A stretch of DNA of 64,000 nucleotides from Microlunatus sagamiharensis (GTDB lineage: Bacteria; Actinomycetota; Actinomycetes; Propionibacteriales; Propionibacteriaceae): positions 124,001 through 188,000 of the forward strand of contig NZ_LT629799.1 of the NCBI RefSeq assembly GCF_900105785.1. The letters run 5' to 3'. The notes beneath the pieces were generated by a model, which had not been told where the DNA came from, did no database searches, and worked only from the letters and a program-made list of their open reading frames with translations. Position 1 is the first letter of the stretch. Each line of letters begins with the position of its first letter. Made by a program: the position numbers and the translations under genes. Below are positions 47,899-58,801 of the stretch, piece after piece.

Positions 47899-49235
47899 CG
47901 GGTGCCCCCGTCCGTGCCGGCCCCGGTGCCGCCGGTCCGCCCGCTGGTGCCCGCGCCGCCCCCGCCGAAGCCGCCCCCGCCGAAGCCGCCCCCGCCGAAC
48001 CCGCCGCCGCCGTAGCCCCCGCCCCCGGAGCCGCCGCCGCTCCCGGCGCGCCCCGACGGGTTGGACCCGGCGACGCGGCCGGGGACGGTGACGACGACCT
48101 GGTCGCCGTCGGCGAGGCCCTTCGTCACCTCGGTCGTGGCGCCGTAGCTGGTCCCGAGCGTGACGGGCGTCGCCACCCTCTGGCTGCCGACGAGCTTGGT
48201 GACGACCGTCTGGCCGTCGGCCGTGGAGACCGCGAGGGTCGGCACGGTGAGGACGTCGTCGCGCTGGCTGACGATGATCGAGACCGTCGCGGTCGCGCCG
48301 GCGTAGAGGTCCTTGCGCGTGCCGGTGACGTCGATCGTCACCGGGAAGGTCGCACTGCTGGCCGAGGTGCCGCCCTCTCCGGTGCCCGACCCAGCACCCG
48401 ACCCGGTCGAGCCCGAGGTCCCGCTCGTGCCGGACGAGGCCATCACGGCCACCGAGGCGACCGTGCCGAAGACGGGCGTCGTGGACCCGTCGACCGTGAC
48501 CTGGGCCTGCAGGCCCTTCGTGACCTTGGCCAGGTCCGCGCTGCCGACGCTCGCGTCGACGGTGTAGCGGTCGGTCGAGATGACGGTGACGGCGGTGCCC
48601 GACGCGCCGCTGCCGGACGACCCGCTGCCGCCGGCACCGGTCCCGGACGACCCCGACGAGCCCGAGGACCCGACGGTGTCGCCCTTCGCGACGTCGACCT
48701 CCGCGACCGTGCCCGCGAACGTCGCCCTGAGCTTCGCCGCGTCGACGGCGTCCTCGGCGCTGGAGACCGCGTTCTCGTCGACGGCGACCTCGGCCTTGGC
48801 GGCGTCCAGCTCCGCGGTCGTGGAGCTCGTGTCGTCCTGCGCCGTCGTGAGGGCGTCCTGCGCGGACCCCAGATCGGCGCGGGCGGCGTCGAGGTCGGCC
48901 TGCAGGTCGTCGTCGTCGAGGGTGGCGAGCACGTCGCCCTTCGCGACGTGGTCGCCGACCGCGACCTTCACCGAGGTCACCGTGCCGCCGGCGCCGAAGG
49001 CGAGGTCGGCGCGGCGGGCCGGCTCGACGGTGCCGGTGGCGCCGACCGTCTCCTTCACCGTCTGCCTGCTCACCGTGACGGTCCGCTCGGTCGCCGTCGG
49101 GGTCGAGGCGCCGCGGGTCATGCTCCAGGCCAGCGCGCCCCCGCCGCCGAGCAGGACGACCGCGGCCGCCAGGACCAGCCAGAGCCGACGCCGGCGGGGT
49201 CGGGCGCTCGTCGTTCGGCGTCGGGGCACGGGCAC
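47895..49235 (-). CDS. HlyD/RND-type efflux adaptor with glycine-rich tail
   Basis: A 446-aa membrane-fusion protein. One TM helix lies near residues 18-38, then a first lipoyl half (GGTVTSVKVAVGDHVAKGDVLATLDD), a helical hairpin, a second half (VAEVDVAKGDTVGSSG), barrel and proximal domains. The C-terminal ~50 residues are Gly-rich with GGGGF repeats coded by a 15-bp tandem repeat (about 47955-48010). It is the first gene of the operon. The 218 bp upstream hold the gltA terminator and no gene. Confidence 0.9.
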
Positions 49236-49397
49236 GTCCTCGCGGGCTCGGCGAGACGCGGACGGTCTCGGGGGTCGAGAGGATCGTGCTGAGCCTGGCT
49301 ATGGGTCGACTGGTGCGGGGCTGTGCTGCCGCTGTGACCCGGGTGCCGCCGCCGACGGCACGCTCGCGTGCCGGCGACCGCCGGGCGCAGGCACGGA

Positions 49398-49430
49398 ACC
49401 GCCCGGCAGGCACGAGGCCTGCCGGGCGGT
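49398..49430 (-). terminator. Terminator hairpin of gltA
   Basis: ACCGCCCGGCAGGC (49398-49411) and GCCTGCCGGGCGGT (49417-49430) form a perfect 14-bp stem with loop ACGAG, 24 bp past the gltA stop on its strand. It also shields the efflux operon from read-through. Confidence 0.88.
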
Positions 49431-49453
49431 CCCGGGCGTACGAGGGGTGCGGC

Positions 49454-50809
<1,356 letters not shown>

Positions 50810-50907
50810 GGTGACAATCTAGAAGGACGTCCACATAGTCTTGCGGGGTGGGCGGCGCACCGGCCGGGTGATCCCTGCCACGGCGACCGCCCGCCGGGCT
50901 CGTGGTT

Positions 50908-51071
50908 TTGACCACCCTTGCCGGGCGCGGGTATCTTGGACGGCTGTTGCGTCCGCGCACGTGTGAGTGCCGTGCCCGGCCTGCCGGCCAGGCGGATGCG
51001 CGAGCTCGACCGCACCGCACTGCACGAACGAACTTGATCCACCCACTGATCCGAGAGCTGGTCCACGACCC
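50908..51071 (+). promoter_or_regulatory. rplM-rpsI promoter and leader
   Basis: TTGACC (50908-50913) and TATCTT (50932-50937) are 18 bp apart, a good housekeeping promoter. About 128 nt of leader lie before GTG 51072. Ribosomal leaders can bind their own protein, but I see no motif I can name. Confidence 0.75.
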
Positions 51072-51533
51072 GTGTCCACGTACAGCCCCAAGCCCGGTGA
51101 CCTCTCGAGGGACTGGCACGTCATCGACGCGTCCGACGTCGTCCTCGGACGGCTCGCCGTCCAGATCGCGACCCTCCTGCGCGGCAAGCACAAGCCGACC
51201 TTCGCGCCGCACGTCGACGGCGGCGACTTCGTCGTCGTGGTCAACGCGTCGAAGATCTCCCTCGGCGGCAGCAAGGGCACGGACAAGATCTACCACCGCC
51301 ACTCCGGTCGCCCGGGTGGCCTGAAGTCGGTCCCCGCCGGCGAGCTGCTCGCCCGCGACCCGCGCAAGGTCGTCGAGCTCGCGGTCTGGGGCATGCTCCC
51401 CAAGAACCGCCTCTCGCGGCAGCTCATCAAGAAGCTCAAGGTCTACGCGGGCCCGGAGCACCCCCACACCGCCCAGCAGCCGCAGCCCTTCGCGATCACG
51501 CAGGTCGTGCAGCAGCAGCCCGCCGCGGTCTGA
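51072..51533 (+). CDS. rplM: 50S ribosomal protein L13
   Basis: A 153-aa ribosomal protein starting [20 protein letters not shown], with [33 protein letters not shown] and the C-terminal [13 protein letters not shown] and [12 protein letters not shown] motifs. It is an early-assembly protein of the large subunit. rpsI follows after 41 bp, the usual pairing. Confidence 0.98.
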   Translation: MSTYSPKPGDLSRDWHVIDASDVVLGRLAVQIATLLRGKHKPTFAPHVDGGDFVVVVNASKISLGGSKGTDKIYHRHSGRPGGLKSVPAGELLARDPRKVVELAVWGMLPKNRLSRQLIKKLKVYAGPEHPHTAQQPQPFAITQVVQQQPAAV

Positions 51534-51574
51534 CCAGACTCCCGACACCCAGATCTTCGACAGGAACTCCTGCA

Positions 51575-52072
51575 GTGACCGACACCACCACCGAGATCGC
51601 CCCCATCACCGAGGGTGACCGCGAGATCGCCTACCGCTCCGAGGCCAACCCCGGCGCCACCGCGGGCAACCGCCCGGCCGTCGTGGCCGCGGCCGGCGCC
51701 ACCGGCCGCCGCAAGGAGGCGATCGCCCGCGTGCGCATCGTCCCGGGCAGCGGCCAGTGGACGATCAACGGCCGCGACCTCGAGAACTACTTCCCGAACA
51801 AGGTGCACCAGCAGATCGTCGAGGAGCCCTTCGGCACCGCCGCGGTGTCCGGCTCGTACGACGTCATCGCCCGCATCCACGGCGGCGGTGTCACCGGCCA
51901 GGCCGGTGCGCTGCGCCTCGGGATCGCCCGCTGCCTCAACGCCGTGGACGAGGAGGCGAGCCGCCCCGCGCTGAAGAAGGCCGGGATGCTCACCCGCGAC
52001 GCCCGCATCAAGGAGCGCAAGAAGGCCGGTCTCAAGAAGGCCCGCAAGGCTCCTCAGTACTCCAAGCGCTGA
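51575..52072 (+). CDS. rpsI: 30S ribosomal protein S9
   Basis: A 165-aa small-subunit protein. The conserved core runs from [12 protein letters not shown] (residue ~45) to the C-terminal [17 protein letters not shown], whose basic tail reaches the P-site tRNA. The ~40-residue acidic N-terminal extension ([20 protein letters not shown]) is typical of Actinobacteria. It is co-transcribed with rplM, and glmM starts 45 bp downstream. Confidence 0.98.
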   Translation: MTDTTTEIAPITEGDREIAYRSEANPGATAGNRPAVVAAAGATGRRKEAIARVRIVPGSGQWTINGRDLENYFPNKVHQQIVEEPFGTAAVSGSYDVIARIHGGGVTGQAGALRLGIARCLNAVDEEASRPALKKAGMLTRDARIKERKKAGLKKARKAPQYSKR

Positions 52073-52117
52073 TCGCGCCTGCGGCGTCTCGTCCGTTTCG
52101 TCTGGTTGGGTGAGGGC

Positions 52118-53470
52118 GTGGGTCGTCTCTTCGGCACCGACGGGGTGCGCGGTCGTGCGAACGACGCGCTCACCGCCGAGCTCGCGCTCGACCTCGGTGT
52201 CGCGGCGGCCCACGTGCTCGCCGAGGCGGGCGAGTTCCGCGGCCACCGGCCCTTCGCGGTCGTCGGCCGCGACCCGCGCGCCTCGGGGGAGTTCCTCGAG
52301 GCGGCGGTCGTCGCCGGGCTCGCGAGCGCCGGCGTGGACGTCGTCCGGGTCGGCGTGGTGCCGACCCCGGGCGTCGCCTTCCTCACCGGCCGGCAGGGCG
52401 CCGACCTCGGCGTGATGCTGTCGGCGAGCCACAACCCGATGCCCGACAACGGCATCAAGTTCTTCGCCCGCGGCGGCGTCAAGCTCGACGACGCCGTGGA
52501 GGACATGATCGAGGCGCGGCTCCGCGAGCCCTGGGCCCGCCCCACCGGCGGCGGGGTCGGCCGGGTCCGCGACGAGCCGTCGCTCGTCGAGGCGTACGTC
52601 GCCCACCTGGTCTCCAGCGTGGGCACCCCGGTGAGCCTCGAGGGCATCAAGGTCGTCATCGACTGCGCGAACGGGGCCGCATTCGTCGCCGGCCCGGCCG
52701 CCTTCGAGGCCCAGGGCGCCGAGGTCGTCCGGATCCACGCCGAGCCCGACGGTCTGAATATCAACCGTGACTGCGGCTCGACCCACATGGACTCGCTGCG
52801 CGCGGCCGTCGTCGAGCACGGCGCCGACCTCGGCATCGCCCTCGACGGCGACGCCGACCGCTGCCTCGCGGTCGACGCCACGGGCCGCGTGGTCGACGGC
52901 GACCAGATCCTCGCCGTGCTGGCCCTCGCGCTGCGCGAGAGCGGCCGGCTCAAGAACGACACCGTCGTGGCGACGGTGATGAGCAACCTCGGGCTCCTGC
53001 AGGCGATGCGCCGCGCCGACGTCGCGGTCGAGCAGACCGCGGTCGGCGACCGCTACGTCCTCGAGGCGATGAAGGCCTCCGGGCACACCCTCGGCGGCGA
53101 GCAGTCGGGGCACGTGATCATGTCCGAGCACTCGACCACCGGCGACGGCGTCCTCACCGCCCTGCACCTCGCGAGCCGGATGGCGACCTCGGGCCGGAGC
53201 CTCGCCGAGCTAGCGGGCGTCATGCACCGCCTGCCGCAGGTGCTCGTCAACGTCTCCGGCGTCGACAAGGCCCGGGCCGGCACCGACGAGGGCCTCCTGG
53301 CCGCGGTCGCGCAGGCCCAGGCCGAGCTGGGCGACGCGGGCCGCGTGCTGCTGCGCCCGTCGGGCACCGAGGCCCTGGTCCGGGTGATGGTCGAGGCCGA
53401 GAGCTACGACGTCGCCGACTCGGTGGCGCAGGGCCTCTCCGAGGTGGTCCGCGATCGGCTGGCCCTGTGA
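52118..53470 (+). CDS. glmM: Phosphoglucosamine mutase
   Basis: A 450-aa enzyme converting glucosamine-6-phosphate to glucosamine-1-phosphate for UDP-GlcNAc. Motifs: [14 protein letters not shown] start, the phospho-serine loop [15 protein letters not shown] (Ser near residue 104), the metal site DGDADRC and the sugar loop GGEQSGHVI, ending [16 protein letters not shown] 52118 gives the family start. It follows rpsI, a conserved order. Confidence 0.96.
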   Translation: MGRLFGTDGVRGRANDALTAELALDLGVAAAHVLAEAGEFRGHRPFAVVGRDPRASGEFLEAAVVAGLASAGVDVVRVGVVPTPGVAFLTGRQGADLGVMLSASHNPMPDNGIKFFARGGVKLDDAVEDMIEARLREPWARPTGGGVGRVRDEPSLVEAYVAHLVSSVGTPVSLEGIKVVIDCANGAAFVAGPAAFEAQGAEVVRIHAEPDGLNINRDCGSTHMDSLRAAVVEHGADLGIALDGDADRCLAVDATGRVVDGDQILAVLALALRESGRLKNDTVVATVMSNLGLLQAMRRADVAVEQTAVGDRYVLEAMKASGHTLGGEQSGHVIMSEHSTTGDGVLTALHLASRMATSGRSLAELAGVMHRLPQVLVNVSGVDKARAGTDEGLLAAVAQAQAELGDAGRVLLRPSGTEALVRVMVEAESYDVADSVAQGLSEVVRDRLAL

Positions 53471-53498
53471 GGCCACAGCCGCGCAGGACGCGGACGCG

Positions 53499-54923
53499 AT
53501 GACCAGACCGGCGACCCCCGACGCCGGTCCTACCAAGTCGGGTCTCAGCCTGGAGCGCCGGGTCGGTCGCTTCACCCTGCTCATCGTCGCCCTGGCGGTC
53601 CTCGTCACCGGTCTCAGCGCTTACGCGGCCACCCGGGCGACCACGGTGAGGGCGATCGACGACGTCCTGGACGCGGCGGCCGCACAGGCGCTCCGCGGGC
53701 TCGGCCCCGATCCGTCGCCGGCGGCGGTCCGGCGCTACCTCTCCCGCAGCGCGGGCCTGGGCGTCGTCGTCACGACCGTCGTCTCGGCCGACGGGACGAC
53801 CGTCGCCGGCCCCGGCGCCGGTGTGGTCCCGGTGGACGCCCAGGGGTTCCAGGTCGCCCGCACGGGGTCGGGCCTGCACCGGACGACGGTCCGGACGACG
53901 GCCGGGACCTTCCGCGTGCTCGTGCTCCCGATGGGGGACAGGCCTGGGCAGGCCCTGCTGGTGGCGCGCTCGCTCTCGACCATCCAGCAGATCCTGCAGG
54001 CGCTGGCCGCGTCCCTCCTCGTCTTCGGCCTCCTCAGCGTCCTCGCGGCGGGCGGGGTGGGCCGTCGGGTGGCCCGGGCCGGCGTGGCCCCGGTCAGGAG
54101 CCTCACGCGCGAGGTCGAGCAGCGGGCGGTGAAGGACGAGCTCTCGCCCGTGCGGGTCGAGCGGGACGACGAGCTCGGTCGCCTCGCGACGGCCTTCAAC
54201 CACCTCCTCGAGACGATCGCCGTCTCCCGCGTGCGCCAGGCCCGCTTCGTCGCCGACGCGGGCCACGAGCTGCGCACGCCGTTGACCAGCATGCGCACCA
54301 ACGTGGAGCTGCTGGTCGCCGACAGCCAGCGCGCGATGCTGCCCCCCGACGACCGGCTGACGATCATGCGTGACGTCCAGGCGCAGCTGGTGGAGTTCTC
54401 CACGCTGGTCAGCGACCTCGTCGGGTTGACCCGGGAGGACCGGACGGCGGCCGAGCTCGGCGACGTCGACCTCACGGCCGTGCTGGAGGAGGCGGTCGAC
54501 CGGACGAGCATGCGGGCCACCGGGCTGCGCTGGCAGGTCGACCTCGACCCCGTGCACGTGAACGGTGACGCCGACCTGCTCGTCCGGGCGCTGGGCAACG
54601 TGCTGGACAACGCCGTGAAGTTCTCCCCGGTCGGGGGGACGATCACGGTCAGCCTGCATGGCGGGGAGATCCGCGTCGCGGACGAGGGCCGCGGGGTGGA
54701 GCCGGCGGAGCGCCCGTTCGTCTTCGACCGCTTCTACCGCGCTGAGGCGTCCCGGGCCACGCCCGGCACCGGGCTCGGCCTCGCGATCACCGAGTCCGTG
54801 GTGCACCAGCACGGCGGGACCGTGCTCGTGACCGACGCCCCGGGCGGCGGCGCGCTGTTCGTCGTGACCCTCCCGACCACGAAGCCGCGCACCGCTCTCG
54901 ACGACGCGATGGGTGCCGTCTAG
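53499..54923 (+). CDS. Orphan sensor histidine kinase
   Basis: A 474-aa membrane kinase. TM1 (~25-45) and TM2 (~165-190) enclose an extracytoplasmic domain of ~115 residues. HAMP follows, then His box FVADAGHELRTPLTSM, N-box LVRALGNVLDNAVKFS, DEGRGV and GTGLGLAITESVV. No response regulator is adjacent. It sits between glmM and coaA, which are close neighbours in many Actinobacteria, so it looks inserted. Its stop codon lies inside the left arm of a 166-bp palindrome. Confidence 0.93.
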   Translation: MTRPATPDAGPTKSGLSLERRVGRFTLLIVALAVLVTGLSAYAATRATTVRAIDDVLDAAAAQALRGLGPDPSPAAVRRYLSRSAGLGVVVTTVVSADGTTVAGPGAGVVPVDAQGFQVARTGSGLHRTTVRTTAGTFRVLVLPMGDRPGQALLVARSLSTIQQILQALAASLLVFGLLSVLAAGGVGRRVARAGVAPVRSLTREVEQRAVKDELSPVRVERDDELGRLATAFNHLLETIAVSRVRQARFVADAGHELRTPLTSMRTNVELLVADSQRAMLPPDDRLTIMRDVQAQLVEFSTLVSDLVGLTREDRTAAELGDVDLTAVLEEAVDRTSMRATGLRWQVDLDPVHVNGDADLLVRALGNVLDNAVKFSPVGGTITVSLHGGEIRVADEGRGVEPAERPFVFDRFYRAEASRATPGTGLGLAITESVVHQHGGTVLVTDAPGGGALFVVTLPTTKPRTALDDAMGAV

Positions 54924-55085
54924 GTCGTGTTGATCAAGTCCCGGCAGGTGCTGACGGGGCATCCGCGCCCGGTCCGGCTAGCCGGAGGAGCGAGAGCGCA
55001 GCGGGCTGCGCCGAGCGAGGCCGGCGCAGCCGGTCGGGATGCGGGGCCTCGTCAGCGCCCGTCGGACTTGATCAACGCGACCTAG
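54920..55085. repeat. 166-bp palindromic element after the orphan kinase
   Basis: The outer arms 54920-54941 and 55064-55085 pair at 21 of 22 positions and contain TTGATCAAG. Imperfect pairing continues inward (GCTGACG..., GCATCC, CGGTCC/GCCGG) to a central GCGCAG CGGG CTGCGC hairpin. About 100 bp of it recur inverted at 3694-3807. Non-autonomous mobile element or large 3' hairpin are the options; both ends read CTAG. Confidence 0.8.
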
Positions 55086-55110
55086 CTCACCTGGGCCCGG
55101 TCGCGTCGGG

Positions 55111-55314
55111 TCAGGGGGCCGTGACTGCCTGGAAGAGCTGGGCCACGCCGGGCAGGACGCCGAGCGCGGCGAGGACCAGGGCGACGACCACGACCACGAG
55201 GGTCAGCAGCAGCGAGAACGCGAGGACGCCGAAGGCGCCGAAGAACCCGGCCTTGAAGGCCGTGCCGGCGCTGAGCCGGGCGGGGGCCGGCTGCGGGACG
55301 TGCTCGTGGGCCAT
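55111..55314 (-). CDS. Small membrane protein, 67 aa
   Basis: A 67-aa protein with a hydrophilic, Pro/Ala-rich N-terminus (~17 residues), then TM-like stretches (FKAGFFGAFGVLAFSLLLTLV and VVVALVLAALGVLPGVAQL) that may be one long or two short helices. ATG 55314. Function unknown. It lies between the palindromic element and coaA; the 114 bp upstream hold no gene I can support. Confidence 0.6.
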   Translation of the reverse strand: MAHEHVPQPAPARLSAGTAFKAGFFGAFGVLAFSLLLTLVVVVVALVLAALGVLPGVAQLFQAVTAP

Positions 55315-55428
55315 GGCCCCACCGTAGCCGCGGGGACCGGCACGGGTGCCCGGCGCGACGGTCCGTCGAGGGATTGTCCCTGAACTCGTACGAAGGCGGC
55401 GCGACCACCGACCCGCGGCCCCGGCGGC

Positions 55429-56403
55429 TCAGACCTTGCGGATCCGCACCCACTCGACGCGGTGGTCGGCGCCCTTGCGCAGGATCGCGGTGGCCCGCCC
55501 GCGCGTCGGCAGGATGTTCTCGTGCAGGTTCGGGCCGTTGATTGTGTCCCACAGGTGCTCGGCGCGCGCCACGGCCTGCTCCGACGTCAGCTCGGCGTAG
55601 CGGGTGAAGTACGAGCGCGGGTCGCGGAAGGCGGTCTCGCGCAGCGACAGGAAGCGCGAGACGTACCAGGAGCGGATCTCCGCCGCGTCGGCGTCGACGT
55701 AGACCGAGAAGTCGAAGAAGTCGCTGACGGCCAGCCCGTTCGTGCCGTCGGAGCGGGCGACGGCCGGCTGCAGCACGTTGAGGCCCTCGACGATGAGGAT
55801 GTCGGGCGAGCTGATCGTCTGCCGCCGCCCGGGGACGATGTCGTAGACGAGGTGGCTGTAGACGGGCACCTCCACCTCGGGACGTCCTGACTTCACGTCC
55901 ACCACGAACTGCAGCAGCGCGCGCCGGTCGTACGACTCCGGGAAGCCCTTGCGCTCCATCAGCCCCCGCCGCGCCAGCTCGGCGTTGGGGTGCAGGAAGC
56001 CGTCGGTCGTCACGAGCGCGACCTTGGGGTGGCCCGGCCAGGCGGCCAGCAGCTCGCGCAGCAGGCGGGCGGTCGTCGACTTGCCCACGGCCACCGAGCC
56101 GGCGATGCCGATCACGAACGGGGTGCGGCCCACCGAGAGGTGCAGGAAGTCGCCGGTGCTGCGGTGCAGCTCGCCGGTGAGGTCGACGTAGCGCGTGAGC
56201 AGCCCCGACAGCGGCAGGTAGACCTCGCGCACGTCCATCAGCGAGGTGGGGTCGTCGAGGCCGCGGAGCCGCTCGAGGGTCGCCGTGTCGAGGCTGAAGG
56301 CGTCGAGCGCGTCGCTCGCGGCGAGCGCCGCCCAGTCGGCCCGGCTGCGCTCCACGTACGGGCTGGAGGGGGCCTCGACGTCGAGCGCCTGCGACTGCGT
56401 CAC
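55429..56403 (-). CDS. coaA: Type I pantothenate kinase
   Basis: A 324-aa P-loop kinase for the first step of CoA synthesis. Motifs: [15 protein letters not shown] start, [17 protein letters not shown] (P-loop near residue 100), [28 protein letters not shown] and [13 protein letters not shown] 56403 has TACTCT 8 nt upstream, fitting a leaderless start; a longer open frame is not supported. It is divergent from glmS with 118 bp between them. Confidence 0.96.
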   Translation of the reverse strand: MTQSQALDVEAPSSPYVERSRADWAALAASDALDAFSLDTATLERLRGLDDPTSLMDVREVYLPLSGLLTRYVDLTGELHRSTGDFLHLSVGRTPFVIGIAGSVAVGKSTTARLLRELLAAWPGHPKVALVTTDGFLHPNAELARRGLMERKGFPESYDRRALLQFVVDVKSGRPEVEVPVYSHLVYDIVPGRRQTISSPDILIVEGLNVLQPAVARSDGTNGLAVSDFFDFSVYVDADAAEIRSWYVSRFLSLRETAFRDPRSYFTRYAELTSEQAVARAEHLWDTINGPNLHENILPTRGRATAILRKGADHRVEWVRIRKV

Positions 56404-56466
56404 GGTCGGCCAGAGTAGTGGCCGGTCGTGCGCGCGGAACCTCTCGCCACGGGGCGGGCGACGCGG

Positions 56467-56521
56467 CGGAGGATTCCTCCGGTTCCGGGCCGGGCCGCCG
56501 CGCTCCCGTAGGCTGCGCCGC
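56467..56521 (+). promoter_or_regulatory. glmS promoter with upstream palindrome
   Basis: TAGGCT (56509-56514) ends 7 nt before ATG 56522. A perfect 15-nt palindrome, CGGAGGATTCCTCCG, lies at 56467-56481, just upstream of the expected -35, where an activator or repressor could bind. Confidence 0.5.
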
Positions 56522-58414
56522 ATGTGCGGAATCGTCGGCTACGTGGGTCCGAGGCCGGCCCTCGGTGTCGTGGTCGAGGGGCTGCGCCGCCTCGAGTACC
56601 GCGGCTACGACTCTGCCGGCGTGGCCGTGGTCAGCGACGGGCGCGGTGCTGCCGAGGGGGGACGACCCCCCTCCGACCCCCCGACCAGGCGCATCCACGT
56701 GGCCAAGAAGGCCGGCAAGATCGCGAACCTCGACGCCGAGCTCGCGGCGCACGCGCTGCCCGCCGACGGGCTCGGTCTCGGCCACACCCGCTGGGCCACC
56801 CACGGCGGCCCGACCGACGTCAACGCGCACCCGCACGTGTCGGCCGACGGCCGGGTCGCCGTCGTGCACAACGGCATCATCGAGAACTTCGCGGCGCTGC
56901 GCACCGAGCTCGCCGAGGACGGCGTCACCTGCGTCTCCGAGACCGACACCGAGGTCGTCGCGCACCTGCTCGGCCAGCAGGTCTCGGCCGGGGTCGGGCT
57001 GCCCGAGGCGATGCGGCTCGTCTGCCACCGCCTCCAGGGCGCGTTCACCCTCGTCGCGGTCGACGCGCAGGGCCCTCGCCAGGTCGTGGCCGCACGACGG
57101 AACTCACCCCTCGTCGTCGGCGTGGGGGATGGTGAGAACTTCCTCGCCTCCGACGTCGCGGCCTTCATCGAGCACACCCGCGACGCGATCGAGCTGGGCC
57201 AGGACCAGGTCGTGGTGATCACCGACTCCGACGTCACGGTCACCGACTTCGACGGCGTGCCGGCCGACGTGCGCCCCTTCCACGTCGACTGGGACCTCTC
57301 GGCCGCGGAGAAGGGCGGCTTCGACTGGTTCATGCGCAAGGAGATCTACGAGCAGCCCAAGGCCGTCGCCGACACCCTTCTCGGGCGCCACGACGAGAAC
57401 GGGCGCCTGACGCTGGACGAGGTGCGCATCTCCGAGGAGGAGCTGCGCCGCATCGACAAGATCATCATCATCGCCTGCGGCACCGCCTCGTACGCGGGCC
57501 TGGTCGCCAAGTACGCGATCGAGCACTGGACGCGCATCCCCTGCGAGGTCGAGCTCGCGAGCGAGTTCCGCTACCGCGACCCGATCGTGGGCCCGACGAC
57601 CCTCGTCGTCGCCATCAGCCAGTCCGGCGAGACCGCGGACACGCTGATGGCCATCCGGCACGCCCGCGAGCAGCGCGCCCGCGTGCTGGCCGTGTGCAAC
57701 ACCAACGGCGCGACCATCCCGCGCGAGTCCGACGCGGTGATCTACACCCACGCCGGCCCGGAGATCAGCGTCGCCTCGACCAAGGGCTTCCTCACCCAGA
57801 TCGTCGCCTGCTACCTGCTCGGGCTCTACCTCGCGCAGGTGCGCGGCACCAAGTTCGGCGACGAGATCGCCTCCACGATGGCCGAGCTCGCGGCGATGCC
57901 GGACGCGATCGCCTCGGTGCTGGAGGACATGGACCCGGTGCTCAAGCTCGCGGCCGACTTCGCCGAGGAGCGGGTGGTGCTCTTCCTCGGGCGCCACGTC
58001 GGCTACCCGGTGGCGCTCGAGGGCGCGCTCAAGCTCAAGGAGCTGGCCTACATCCACGCCGAGGGCTTCGCCGCCGGCGAGCTCAAGCACGGCCCGATCG
58101 CGCTCATCGAGGACGGGCTGCCGGTCTTCGTGGTGATCCCGCCGCGCGGGCGCGACATGCTGCACGACAAGGTCCTGTCCAACCTGCAGGAGGTCCGGGC
58201 GCGCGGTGCGCGCACGGTCGTGCTCGCCGAGGCCGACGACGACGAGGTGCTGCCGTACGCCGACGTGCTCGTCCCGCTGCCGAAGGTCTCGACCCTGCTG
58301 CAGCCGCTGCTCGCGACCGTGCCGCTGCAGATGTTCGCCTGCGAGCTCGCGACCCTCAAGGGCCACGACGTCGACCAGCCCCGCAACCTGGCCAAGTCCG
58401 TCACCGTCGAGTGA
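56522..58414 (+). CDS. glmS: Glutamine-fructose-6-phosphate aminotransferase
   Basis: A 630-aa enzyme making glucosamine-6-phosphate. The N-terminal glutaminase domain has the nucleophile Cys2 (MCGIVGYVG), [11 protein letters not shown] and [11 protein letters not shown]. Two SIS domains follow ([26 protein letters not shown]) and the tail ends [11 protein letters not shown]. Residues ~43-57 ([14 protein letters not shown]) are an in-frame insert absent from most homologues, coded by a GC hairpin. acpS starts in its stop codon. Confidence 0.96.
   Translation: MCGIVGYVGPRPALGVVVEGLRRLEYRGYDSAGVAVVSDGRGAAEGGRPPSDPPTRRIHVAKKAGKIANLDAELAAHALPADGLGLGHTRWATHGGPTDVNAHPHVSADGRVAVVHNGIIENFAALRTELAEDGVTCVSETDTEVVAHLLGQQVSAGVGLPEAMRLVCHRLQGAFTLVAVDAQGPRQVVAARRNSPLVVGVGDGENFLASDVAAFIEHTRDAIELGQDQVVVITDSDVTVTDFDGVPADVRPFHVDWDLSAAEKGGFDWFMRKEIYEQPKAVADTLLGRHDENGRLTLDEVRISEEELRRIDKIIIIACGTASYAGLVAKYAIEHWTRIPCEVELASEFRYRDPIVGPTTLVVAISQSGETADTLMAIRHAREQRARVLAVCNTNGATIPRESDAVIYTHAGPEISVASTKGFLTQIVACYLLGLYLAQVRGTKFGDEIASTMAELAAMPDAIASVLEDMDPVLKLAADFAEERVVLFLGRHVGYPVALEGALKLKELAYIHAEGFAAGELKHGPIALIEDGLPVFVVIPPRGRDMLHDKVLSNLQEVRARGARTVVLAEADDDEVLPYADVLVPLPKVSTLLQPLLATVPLQMFACELATLKGHDVDQPRNLAKSVTVE
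56654..56673. repeat. GC hairpin inside glmS coding region
   Basis: GAGGGGGG (56654-56661) and CCCCCCTC (56666-56673) form a perfect 8-bp stem with loop ACGA. A further CCCCCC run follows. It codes for the unusual Gly/Arg/Pro insert. Confidence 0.7.
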
Positions 58415-58761
58415 TCGTCGGCGTCGGGATCGACGTCTGCGACGTCGAGCGGTTCGGCCAGACGCTGCAGCGGCGGCCCGGGCTCGTCGCGCGGCTGTTC
58501 ACCCCCGCCGAGGCCGAGCGGCCGGTGGCGTCGCTGGCCGCCCGGTTCGCGGCCAAGGAGGCGCTGGCCAAGGCGCTCGGCGCCCCGCAGGGGATGTCGT
58601 GGCAGGACGCCGAGGTCGTGACCGACCCGACCGGACGGCCGACGTTCGTCGTGCGGGGGACCGTCGCCGCGCAGGCCGAGGCCGCCGGCATCACCTCGAT
58701 CCACGTGAGCCTGTCCCACGACGCCGGCATCGCCTCCGCCGTCGTGGTCTGCGAGGGCTGA
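58411..58761 (+). CDS. acpS: Holo-acyl-carrier-protein synthase
   Basis: A 116-aa enzyme that transfers phosphopantetheine from CoA to ACP. Motifs: [11 protein letters not shown] (metal-binding Asp) and [13 protein letters not shown], with [14 protein letters not shown] near the end. GTG 58411 overlaps the glmS stop (GTGA), so it is co-translated. The nearby coaA supplies CoA, its substrate. Confidence 0.96.
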   Translation: MIVGVGIDVCDVERFGQTLQRRPGLVARLFTPAEAERPVASLAARFAAKEALAKALGAPQGMSWQDAEVVTDPTGRPTFVVRGTVAAQAEAAGITSIHVSLSHDAGIASAVVVCEG

Positions 58762-58801
58762 CGTCGCGGAGCCTTCCGGACGACTCGATAGGGTCGCGGA
58801 C

